In this document: in pieces, positions 1-5,770 of the stretch | How the letters are laid out: each line of letters starts with the position of its first letter | Numbering within the stretch: position 1 is the first letter of the stretch | NCBI GenBank assembly: GCA_002887195.1 | Contig: PJAB01002018.1 | Span: forward strand, 1 to 10,951 | Origin: Chrysochromulina parva | Lineage: Eukaryota > Haptophyta > Prymnesiales > Chrysochromulinaceae | Length of the DNA stretch: 10,951 nucleotides | Reading direction: 5' to 3' | Program-made: the position numbers and the translations under genes | Notes under the pieces: generated by a model | What the model was told of the DNA's origin: nothing | The model's input: only the letters and a program-made list of their open reading frames with translations | Database searches by the model: none

Positions 1-300
1 GCTGCCGCCGTCGTCGTTGCACCTGTCACCGCCGCCGCCGCAGCTGCCGTCGTCGCCGCACCCGCCGCACCCGCCACTCCCACCGCTACCGCCGCTCCCA
101 CCGCTACCGCCGCTCCCGCCGCTCCCCCGCTCCCTCCCGCCGCACCCACCGCTCCCGCCGCTCCCGCCGCTCCTACCACCGCCGCTCCCGCCGCTGCTCC
201 CACCGCTCCCGCTGCTCCCTCCACCGCCGCCGCTCCCGCCGCTCCAGCCGCTCCCGCCGCTCCCGCCGCACCCGCCGCACCCGCCGCACCCGCCGCCGCC
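1..300. repeat. Imperfect 9-bp-period GC-rich repeat (GCCGCTCCC family)
   Basis: A run of imperfect GCCGCTCCC / GCCGCACCC / ACCGCTACC units covers most of this interval. In frame 1 it encodes Ala-Ala-Pro units, in frame 2 Leu-Pro-Pro, and on the other strand Arg/Glu-rich peptides. Such tracts usually vary in copy number and are prone to assembly error. Confidence 0.85.
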
Positions 301-1029
301 TCAGGAGCACATGCGGAGTCAGCGGCGTCCGCAGCGCACCCGCGGGACGATGCATGGCTCACTCACATGGGCACCCACTTTGTGGCGCCGGCTGCGGCAT
401 CGGCGCCCCGCGCGTCATTGCCTGAGGAAATGTGGAAGTGGAGGCAATGGAAGAGACAGGCAGCTACGGCAGTAGCCGCGCCGCCCGCTGTCGTGCCCTT
501 CGCTCGGACACCTCTACCACACCCCACTGCCCCTGCGCGTCCGCCTCCTCCAGCGCCTCCTTCCACAGCGCCTCCTTCCACCGCGCCTCCTCAAAATTTG
601 CCGAACGCCAACGCCGAACGCCTACTGATCGGGACTCGGGAGGTGCCACGGGCGCCGCCGCAGTGGGGGCCTCCGCCTGGGCTTCCGACAGGCTTTGTGC
701 CTGATGAGCGCGGACGCATGCAGTGGGGGCCTCCGCATGGTCCCGCGTCGCATGTCGCGCAGTGCCATGGGCAGCTGCCGCTCCAGCTGAGGCACCAGCT
801 GCCGCACTGGCAAGCTTGGCCGCCTCAGCCGTGGCAGCAACCCCGTCCGCCGCCGCCTCTTTTTCACTATCTGAGCGGCCCTCCACCGAACCTCAACAGA
901 AATGCGCCAGTACCTGCACCAATATCGGCGAGGGGAGCGGAGGCACTCCGCCGGGCAACCTTGTCGCGCGAGCTCGATGCTGAGCTCGATGGTCTGAGAA
1001 TGGGCCGGGGCGCCGATGTTCCGAAGTAA
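1..1029 (+). CDS. Ala/Pro-rich low-complexity protein, 5' end outside the window
   Basis: Frame 1 is open from the first base of the window to a TAA at 1027-1029, so the gene probably starts upstream; the first internal ATG is at 367. Residues 1 to about 100 are an Ala-Ala-Pro type repeat. The middle is Pro-rich with QWGPP repeated twice. The last ~30 residues form a charged, helix-like stretch (RGAEALRRATLSREL...). No catalytic domain is visible; a disordered linker, wall or extracellular-matrix-like protein is possible, but function is unknown. Caution: the DNA repeat leaves several frames open on both strands (frame 2 would give Leu-Pro-Pro repeats up to 475), so frame 1 is chosen because it is longest and continues into non-repetitive sequence. 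A perfect GTAAGT donor overlaps the stop codon (1026-1031); splicing to the TTTTAG at 1105 would give almost the same C-terminus. Confidence 0.42.
   Translation, partial: AAAVVVAPVTAAAAAAVVAAPAAPATPTATAAPTATAAPAAPPLPPAAPTAPAAPAAPTTAAPAAAPTAPAAPSTAAAPAAPAAPAAPAAPAAPAAPAAASGAHAESAASAAHPRDDAWLTHMGTHFVAPAAASAPRASLPEEMWKWRQWKRQAATAVAAPPAVVPFARTPLPHPTAPARPPPPAPPSTAPPSTAPPQNLPNANAERLLIGTREVPRAPPQWGPPPGLPTGFVPDERGRMQWGPPHGPASHVAQCHGQLPLQLRHQLPHWQAWPPQPWQQPRPPPPLFHYLSGPPPNLNRNAPVPAPISARGAEALRRATLSRELDAELDGLRMGRGADVPK
661..740 (+). repeat. Direct repeat, 60-bp offset, inside the Ala/Pro-rich gene
   Basis: CAGTGGGGGCCTCCGC occurs at 661-676 and again at 721-736, followed in both by nTGG. In frame 1 both copies encode QWGPP. 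The offset of exactly 60 bp keeps the frame and suggests a 20-residue protein repeat that has diverged outside the core. Confidence 0.7.
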
Positions 1030-1601
1030 GTGCGTCTGGACCCCGCGCGAAGCCCGACCGGCACGTATTCGGTATTGACAACTTCACACCATTATCGGAT
1101 TTTAGGAAGTGAATCCGTAGCGCGTAATTAGTCAGTCAGTCAGTCAGTCAGTCAGTCAGTATTTAGATACCGAGAAAACCCGGCCTCACGGAACGTCCGG
1201 AATGCGGGCCGTTTGTCGGCGCGCGCATGCGGGCCGCGCGGGACTACAACCGCACTACGCGTACATCTACAACGGGACGGACTGTACCACCTACCTGCGC
1301 CAACGATTGCGCCTATGCCATGAACCCGGCCTCGGATATCGACGTGCGAATGGTATGCTCCTGGTTGTTGTACATGTCTCGACATGCTGTCTCAATTCTC
1401 ACATTACGCCATACACACTCTCTCACGGCACTGCACTCGCTCAGATGGCACATGGCACTCGCACAGACATCACGCACGCATAACATGCAAACGGTACAAC
1501 GTGGGGAGGGCGGATGGGAGGCGCATCGGCGCGATGCCGAAGGGTCGCGCGGGAGAGTCGCGGGTACCATGGTACAGCATAACGGTGTGATGTGTCTCGA
1601 C
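1030..1601. other. Intergenic stretch with no gene seen
   Basis: It contains the AGTC microsatellite at 1130-1160 and CA-rich, low-information sequence around 1395-1490. Several open frames exist on both strands, but none has a domain, targeting signal or convincing composition. There is a 12-bp palindrome, GTACCATGGTAC, at 1564-1575. It probably holds the 3' end of the gene to the left and the 3' region of the small minus-strand ORF to the right. Confidence 0.5.
1130..1160. repeat. AGTC tetranucleotide microsatellite
   Basis: AGTC is repeated about 7.75 times without interruption (31 bp). It is directly preceded by TAATTAGTC (1125-1133); the same 9-mer recurs at 3132-3140, inside the MITE-like structure upstream of the dioxygenase gene. 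Confidence 0.95.
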
Positions 1602-1877
1602 TCAGCACCTCATCGGACGCTCGGCCGGCCCGCGCTCGCATATCGCATATTTTACGTTGTCCGCCTCCTCGTCGTATTCGTCGGGTTCAGCATCGTCCTT
1701 CTCGCCCACATCCGTATCTGAAGTGCTGAACGCTACACGCTTGCGCTTCAGATTGGGTTTGAGCGCCTCTGAAAGCGCCTTCGCCTCCATGTTGGCTTGC
1801 GATGCATGCAACGCCTCGGTACGCAAGCGCACAGGCAAGGGGGCGACGACGGGCGCCAAGCCAAGGAGTGGCTTCAT
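1602..1877 (-). CDS. Small hypothetical protein with basic cluster, RVxF-like motif and acidic tail
   Basis: This 91-codon reading frame is not recognised as any family. Residues 40-52 read KPNLKRKRVAFST: a basic, nuclear-localisation-like cluster overlapping a K-R-V-A-F sequence that fits the RVxF docking consensus for protein phosphatase 1, with Ser/Thr next to it. Residues 53-74 are strongly acidic (DTDVGEKDDAEPDEYDEE). This basic-then-acidic pattern is more protein-like than the opposite-strand frames. The frame is open up to an ATG at 2090, but that extension crosses AT-rich sequence typical of a promoter, so the ATG at 1877 is preferred; its context is weak (T at -3). It could be a last exon of a spliced gene, or chance. 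Confidence 0.3.
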   Translation of the reverse strand: MKPLLGLAPVVAPLPVRLRTEALHASQANMEAKALSEALKPNLKRKRVAFSTSDTDVGEKDDAEPDEYDEEADNVKYAICERGPAERPMRC

Positions 1878-2092
1878 TGAATGACCAGCGCCTCTCTTCC
1901 AGACCCTTCCAGGGGCGACCGACGACCGCAGACAGAAAAAATACAAATTTGATACTCGATGAACATTTCCTAAATGAAATTGAGGAAGGAGTGGAACGTA
2001 TAGTCCCGGCTCGCAGTCGCGTGTGCGCGGAGATTTGACTATACTTGGCAAACACGCGTCGTGTTCGGCACTCAGCGCCTCACTCGCCATCC
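1878..2092. promoter_or_regulatory. Possible bidirectional promoter region with AT-rich core
   Basis: This 215-bp gap separates the minus-strand small ORF from the Tic22-like gene. Bases 1936-1985 are strikingly AT-rich (AAAAAATACAAATTTGATAC and following) in an otherwise GC-rich window, as expected of a promoter or nucleosome-free region. No specific factor site is claimed; the promoter role is inferred from position and composition. Confidence 0.3.
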
Positions 2093-2989
2093 ATGCTCGT
2101 GGCGATCGTCGGGCTCATCCTTCCGGCCGCAACGTCTGGCTACTGCACCACGCTGCCGCGCAGACTCGCGCCGCGCCGTACGGGCGTATCGCTGCTCCGC
2201 GCGTTGCCCTGGGCCGAGCTTTGCTCCACGCTCGATGAGCTGCCCTGCTTTACGGTGGTTGACGGTCAGCAGCTCGCATTCACAGGATACAAAGCTTGGA
2301 CGGACGTGCGCGCGCGGCTGCACGTCGATGCCGCAGCCGCGGAGGCTGAGCTCGCTTCTGCTCGCAGCGAGGCTCCCGAGCTAGACCTGCGGCTTCAGGC
2401 CGTCGGCCTTGGCTATGCGCTCACTCGCTCAGGCGGTGGCACTTCGAGCGGCTCGCCATCGGCCGCGAGGCTCTTTCCGTGTGAGGCGGACGTCGAGCAC
2501 GCGCGGCGCCTCGTCGGCGGCGATGAGATTGACTGGTCGCGCGACGAAGTACCCCTCTTCTTTTGCTTCCAGCTGCAGAGGCGCGATGAGCAAGGCGGCC
2601 AAGGCGGCCGCCTCGTCACCCCTCTCTTCTTGAGCTACGCGGACGCGGAAGCGGCCGTCGCGGCGGCCGAGGCGGCAACGGCACGGGCGGGCGGGAGCAT
2701 GTCGAAGCCGCTCGAGCTTCGCAGCACATCGCTCTCGACCTTTGCGCGCCGTCTCGTCGAGGGTGGCGTGGCTGACCCTTTAAGCGTGCGCTTCGTGCCA
2801 CCTCTTGCGTCGATGAGGCTCTGCGCGGCGCTCAAGCCGCTCGCGGCCACGAGGGAGGGGACGATGGAGGGGAGCGCCGGCTTGCCGCCTCCCACCGACT
2901 CGATCGCGAGGCAAGCGCTCACTGTCCTGTTTGACGGCACTCGTTCGGGCGCGTCAGCGAGGAACGCGGCCGGGCTCTTTCCCGACTAA
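2093..2989 (+). CDS. Tic22-like plastid protein import component with secretory leader
   Basis: A 298-residue product. Tic22 family proteins work in the plastid intermembrane space as chaperone-like parts of the protein import machinery. The start is the ATG at 2093: it places MLVAIVGLILPAATSG, a signal peptide, at the N-terminus, followed by a basic transit-like stretch (PRRLAPRRTGVSLLRA). An upstream in-frame TTG (2045) would bury that leader. The body resembles the Tic22 two-half plan: residues 47-110 (DELPCFTVVDGQQLAFTG ... LDLRLQAVGLGYAL) and residues 151-246 (VPLFFCFQL, then TPLFLSYADAEAAVAAAE, LRSTSLSTFARRLVE, LSVRFVPPL). The PLF-S-DAE and late FVPP elements are the best matches; a Gly/Ser-rich insert (112-128) separates the halves. 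Overall similarity is by pattern only; a divergent unknown plastid protein is the alternative. Next gene, same strand, also looks plastid-targeted. Confidence 0.55.
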   Translation: MLVAIVGLILPAATSGYCTTLPRRLAPRRTGVSLLRALPWAELCSTLDELPCFTVVDGQQLAFTGYKAWTDVRARLHVDAAAAEAELASARSEAPELDLRLQAVGLGYALTRSGGGTSSGSPSAARLFPCEADVEHARRLVGGDEIDWSRDEVPLFFCFQLQRRDEQGGQGGRLVTPLFLSYADAEAAVAAAEAATARAGGSMSKPLELRSTSLSTFARRLVEGGVADPLSVRFVPPLASMRLCAALKPLAATREGTMEGSAGLPPPTDSIARQALTVLFDGTRSGASARNAAGLFPD

Positions 2990-3297
2990 TGAATTGGCCA
3001 CGCGGCTGACACAACCGTGTTCATGTGTCGGTGGAGTCGCCTTCAGACGGTGGCCTTGCCCGTGCCTCAGCTTTCAGCGGTGCTATCCGGCTTTGATGAT
3101 TTGTACGTCCCCAAGCAAGCAAGCTAATTCCTAATTAGTCGAAACACACAAGTACCTAAATTGCTTGCTTGCTTGCTTGTACGTCCCCGGGTCGTCTGCG
3201 ACGTCCCCTGGGCCAGCTGGGCGAGCTTCCGAAACCGCCCGCGCCCACGAATCCTAATTACCTCATCAGGATCTGGCGATTTTTGCGACGACCGCCC
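2990..3297. other. Intergenic and upstream region of the dioxygenase gene
   Basis: No gene is seen. The stretch contains the 66-bp inverted-repeat structure with flanking direct repeats (3103-3188) and a second copy of TCCTAATTA (3129-3137 and 3251-3259). The 110 bp between the repeat structure and the dioxygenase ATG probably hold its 5' untranslated region and core promoter. The frame is open upstream of the ATG, but only with a TTG start that falls inside the repeat. Confidence 0.45.
3103..3188. mobile_element. MITE-like 66-bp element with terminal inverted repeats and 10-bp flanking direct repeat
   Basis: GTACGTCCCC occurs at 3103-3112 and 3179-3188 and directly flanks a 66-bp segment (3113-3178). 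That segment begins AAGCAAGCAAGC (3113-3124) and ends GCTTGCTTGCTT (3167-3178), a perfect 12-bp terminal inverted repeat. The interior is AT-rich compared with its surroundings and includes the palindrome CTAATTAG. Short inverted termini plus a flanking direct duplication is the layout of a miniature inverted-repeat element with its target-site duplication. The termini are tetranucleotide repeats, so slippage producing a hairpin by chance is a real alternative. No transposase is encoded. Confidence 0.4.
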
Positions 3298-4515
3298 ATG
3301 CTGTCCGTCGCCGCTTTGCTGTTCTCCGCGCCGACGGCGTTCGTTGCGTCGGGCTCCTTCCGCGGCGCCAGCGCGCCGCTGCAGCAGCGAGCTGCCGTAC
3401 GCGCGGTTGCAGAGGCCGGCCTTGGTGATATGATGGTCGCCGAGAAGGCGAAAGCATCTTTTGACACCACGATCGACACGGTTCCCAAGTGCCCGCTTAC
3501 GCGGTGGAATAGCGATGGCATCGACCTATCAAAGATCAAGGCACCGGCGCGCACGCTGCCAGTCGAGGTTACCGCCGAAGCCGGCATGAGCGAGGAGGAT
3601 TGGATCGCCGCCAACCGCGACTCGCTGCTCAAGCAGCTCGAGCAGAATGGCGCGCTGTGGTTCAAGGGCATGGAGCTGATGAAGACTAAGGAAGGCTTCC
3701 AGCGCTTCTACGAGCTGCTCGAGCTCGAGCCCTGCCAGGACCCGCTTGCGAGTGTGGGCGCGCGCGCGATCGTCGATAAGAAGGGTGCGATGTACGAGGC
3801 GGTCAACAAGCCGTCACGCGCCAAGTTCTTCGTCGGCATGCACAACGAGTCGACGTTCAAGCGCACGAACCGGCTAGGCGCGTTCGTGTGCTTCAAGCCC
3901 GCGGACACGGGCGGCGAGTTCCTGCTCCTCGACGGGCGCAAGGCGCTCGCGGACATGAAGCCGGACGTGCGCCAGCGCATGTACGAGCGTGGCGTACGCT
4001 TCTCGAACGCGGAGCTGCCCTTTTTCGACTTCCTGCGCTCGGCTGGACCGCTCAAGGAGGTGCTCAAGCCGGTCTTCCAGGCGGTAGGGAGCGCCGCCGT
4101 CGCGGCCAAGATCGACATGGAGCTCGAGCTCAAGTGGGCTGAGGACGAGAAGAACGGTCTGCGCCTGCAAGCCTTCTCGCCGCCGCAGTCGCCCATCAAC
4201 CGGCATCCGGCGACCGGCGAGCCGGCGTGGTTCTGCAACGTGCACTCGCACTCGCGCTACCTGCGCGACCGGCGCGACGGCGAGCTCGGCGAGACCACCG
4301 GCGCCTCGAAGCTCAACGTCACGGACATGTTCTATGGCGACGGCTCGCCCATCCCCATCGCGGACCTCGAGCACATTGACGAGATCACCATGAAGAACCT
4401 TGTGTACGTGAAGATGCAGAAGGGCGACGTGGTGCTCGTGGACAACTACCAGGTGATGCATGGGCGCGACGTCTTCACTGGTGAGCGGATGCATGCGGTC
4501 ACGTGGTTCCAATGA
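3298..4515 (+). CDS. Plastid-targeted Fe(II)/2-oxoglutarate-dependent dioxygenase, TauD/TfdA family
   Basis: A 405-residue product. Family members use Fe(II), O2 and 2-oxoglutarate to hydroxylate or otherwise oxidise a small substrate; the substrate here is unknown. The metal-binding facial triad is visible: H182-N-E184 (in MHNESTF) and the distal H388 (in NYQVMHGR). R397 (in TGER) is the expected 2OG carboxylate ligand. The HNE motif, the PADTGGE segment (201-207) and the closing DNYQVMHGRDVFTGER point to the TauD/TfdA, syringomycin-biosynthesis-like branch. The ATG at 3298 is chosen because it opens a signal peptide ending PTA|F (predicted cleavage after A14, Phe at +1), followed by an Arg/Ser/Ala-rich transit stretch: the bipartite leader of complex plastids. 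The in-frame TTG upstream would hide it. Intronless, same strand as the Tic22-like gene; convergent with the membrane-protein gene. Confidence 0.88.
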   Translation: MLSVAALLFSAPTAFVASGSFRGASAPLQQRAAVRAVAEAGLGDMMVAEKAKASFDTTIDTVPKCPLTRWNSDGIDLSKIKAPARTLPVEVTAEAGMSEEDWIAANRDSLLKQLEQNGALWFKGMELMKTKEGFQRFYELLELEPCQDPLASVGARAIVDKKGAMYEAVNKPSRAKFFVGMHNESTFKRTNRLGAFVCFKPADTGGEFLLLDGRKALADMKPDVRQRMYERGVRFSNAELPFFDFLRSAGPLKEVLKPVFQAVGSAAVAAKIDMELELKWAEDEKNGLRLQAFSPPQSPINRHPATGEPAWFCNVHSHSRYLRDRRDGELGETTGASKLNVTDMFYGDGSPIPIADLEHIDEITMKNLVYVKMQKGDVVLVDNYQVMHGRDVFTGERMHAVTWFQ

Positions 4516-5022
4516 GAGCCCACAAGTTCGCGAGCGCGCGCGCTGCGCGTTCGTCGCGTGGCGGACCCCACACATAACTTCACAGTATAGAGACGGGAGG
4601 CTCAGACGCAGACGGCGATACCGCTGGGAGATGCGACGTATGATGGCGTACTAGATGGCGCTTTGTTGGCGTCGCGGTGATGTCGTGCTCCGTGGCGTGG
4701 CGGGCCCCGGCCGGGCGAGTTCGTGGGGCGACCGACCGGTACGACCGCTCGACCGGTGAATCGCCCCTCCCGGGCTCCGCGTCTTTTGGAGCGCTGTGAT
4801 AGTTATCCAGTCCGAGTCTCCGCAAGCTATCCCGCTAAAATACCCCTCCGGACTCCCGGCTTACCATGCCCCTCAAAGAAAGTCTTCTGCCAGCTATAGT
4901 GGATATGTGCGTTGACTGTCGCTCGATCACTGTCACTGGAATCTGGCGTGCGTCTTGCTCCCCGTCCTCCGCGGTAGTCTCTCGTCACACGTCTCGGCGG
5001 TGATCAGGACTTGCTGCGGTTA
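4516..5022. other. Convergent intergenic region, no gene seen
   Basis: This 507-bp stretch lies between the 3' ends of two converging genes and should hold both terminators or polyadenylation regions. A minus-strand frame (4580-4825, 81 codons) has no protein-like features. GACCGGT is repeated at 4734-4740 and 4751-4757. I found no tRNA boxes and no obvious AATAAA signal. Confidence 0.5.
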
Positions 5023-5607
5023 TCAGAGCAGGCGCATAGTATGCTCCATCGATTCGTTCATTCGCCCACCGCGCCCGCCGCGCCCGCCGCGCCCGCCGCG
5101 CCCACTGCCGTTTTCGCCACCGCGCCCACCGTGATGGTGCGGCACGGCGCCAGGGTCCACGGTCGGCGTCGCGAGCGCAAAGTAGAGCGCGACGAAGAAG
5201 AGCAGCACGAGCAGCGCGGCGATGGCGAGCACGGCGTTACGCGGAAGGCCGGCGATGGACTCGCCACCTGCGCCGCCCTTCGAGGAGACCACTGGCTTTG
5301 AGGAGAGCAGCTCCGTGGAGAGCGGCGCATCGAGGATTTCGTACTCGACATTCTCGAGCAGGTATCGCGCCATTCGTCGGGGCTGCGGTTGGTCCTCGAT
5401 GTTCGGGTCCAGGTCGTCCGCGTTCTTGCAGTACGTCTTGAGCTTCGCTGCAAGCGCGAGGGCCCTGGCCTCAGAGTCGAAGCCGCACTCATCAAAGTAA
5501 GAGTTGGCCTCGAGCATGTCGGCCTCCCCGGTGATGGACTGCGCAATCGCGATGATCTGCGACTGCACGCGCTCAATCTGATCCTCCGACGGGTTGTTGG
5601 TGCCCAT
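5023..5607 (-). CDS. Single-pass membrane protein with RGG-rich C-terminal tail
   Basis: A 194-residue product, not recognised as a named family. Residues 1-120 are acidic and mostly helical (SEDQIERVQSQIIAIAQSIT; LDPNIEDQPQPRRMARYLLE). Residues 124-146 (NAVLAIAALLVLLFFVALYFALA) are a clear transmembrane helix. Residues 157-182 are a His/Gly/Arg tract ending in repeated GGR units, then a short MNESMEHTMRLL end. No cleavable signal peptide is seen, so an internal signal-anchor topology is likely. The ATG at 5607 has a strong context (AAC before, G at +4). An in-frame ATG at 5757 would add 50 residues and leave only 13 bp to the divergent coiled-coil gene; its context is weaker. The frame continues further upstream, but there it is Ser/Arg/Cys-rich antisense of the coiled-coil gene. 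The RGG tail could bind RNA or phosphates, by analogy only. Confidence 0.7.
   Translation of the reverse strand: MGTNNPSEDQIERVQSQIIAIAQSITGEADMLEANSYFDECGFDSEARALALAAKLKTYCKNADDLDPNIEDQPQPRRMARYLLENVEYEILDAPLSTELLSSKPVVSSKGGAGGESIAGLPRNAVLAIAALLVLLFFVALYFALATPTVDPGAVPHHHGGRGGENGSGRGGRGGRGGRGGRMNESMEHTMRLL
5063..5104. repeat. 9-bp tandem repeat encoding the RGG tail
   Basis: GCCCGCCGC units repeat about four times; read on the minus strand they encode Gly-Gly-Arg repeats at the end of the membrane protein. The period is nine bases, so copy-number change would keep the frame. Confidence 0.75.
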
Positions 5608-5770
5608 GTTCGGCGGCGGCGCAGGCAAAAAGCAGCGTGCGGCGGGCGTGAGGAAGTTTGCTGCCACACGTCTTAGTTCGTCAGCGTAATGCGTGTGGAG
5701 CCCAACACGGCGCAACAGCGCGACAAACTTGTCAAGACGGTCACCGCCAAGCGTCATTGAGTCCACAAGG
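5608..5770. promoter_or_regulatory. Divergent intergenic region, probable shared promoter
   Basis: Only 163 bp separate the ATGs of the minus-strand membrane protein (5607) and the plus-strand coiled-coil gene (5771). Both promoters and both 5' untranslated regions must fit here or overlap the coding sequences, so co-regulation is plausible. No TATA-like or named factor site is evident. If the minus-strand gene starts at 5757 instead, the gap falls to 13 bp. Confidence 0.35.

Noticed and set aside
1564..1575. GTACCATGGTAC palindrome as a factor site
   Set aside because: A single 12-bp palindrome with no known binding protein or partner site is not enough evidence.
1227..1721. Plus-strand ORF of 164 codons
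   Set aside because: It has no domain, is rich in His/Thr/Arg/Cys from CA-rich DNA, and overlaps the minus-strand ORF; likely chance.
2045..2092. TTG start for the Tic22-like gene
   Set aside because: A non-ATG start would place 16 polar residues before a clear signal peptide; the ATG at 2093 is more sensible.
3169..3297. TTG start for the dioxygenase gene
   Set aside because: It starts inside the GCTT repeat and would bury the bipartite plastid leader that begins at 3298.
3874..4575. Minus-strand ORF of 233 codons
   Set aside because: It is wholly antisense to the dioxygenase, which has clear catalytic motifs; the ORF is His/Val/Leu/Arg-rich with no domain.
4516..5022. Search for tRNA or small RNA genes
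   Set aside because: No A-box/B-box pair or cloverleaf-forming arms could be found by eye.
5693..5770. GTG start for the coiled-coil gene
   Set aside because: In a eukaryote the ATG at 5771 with strong context is far more likely; the extra 26 residues show no helix pattern.
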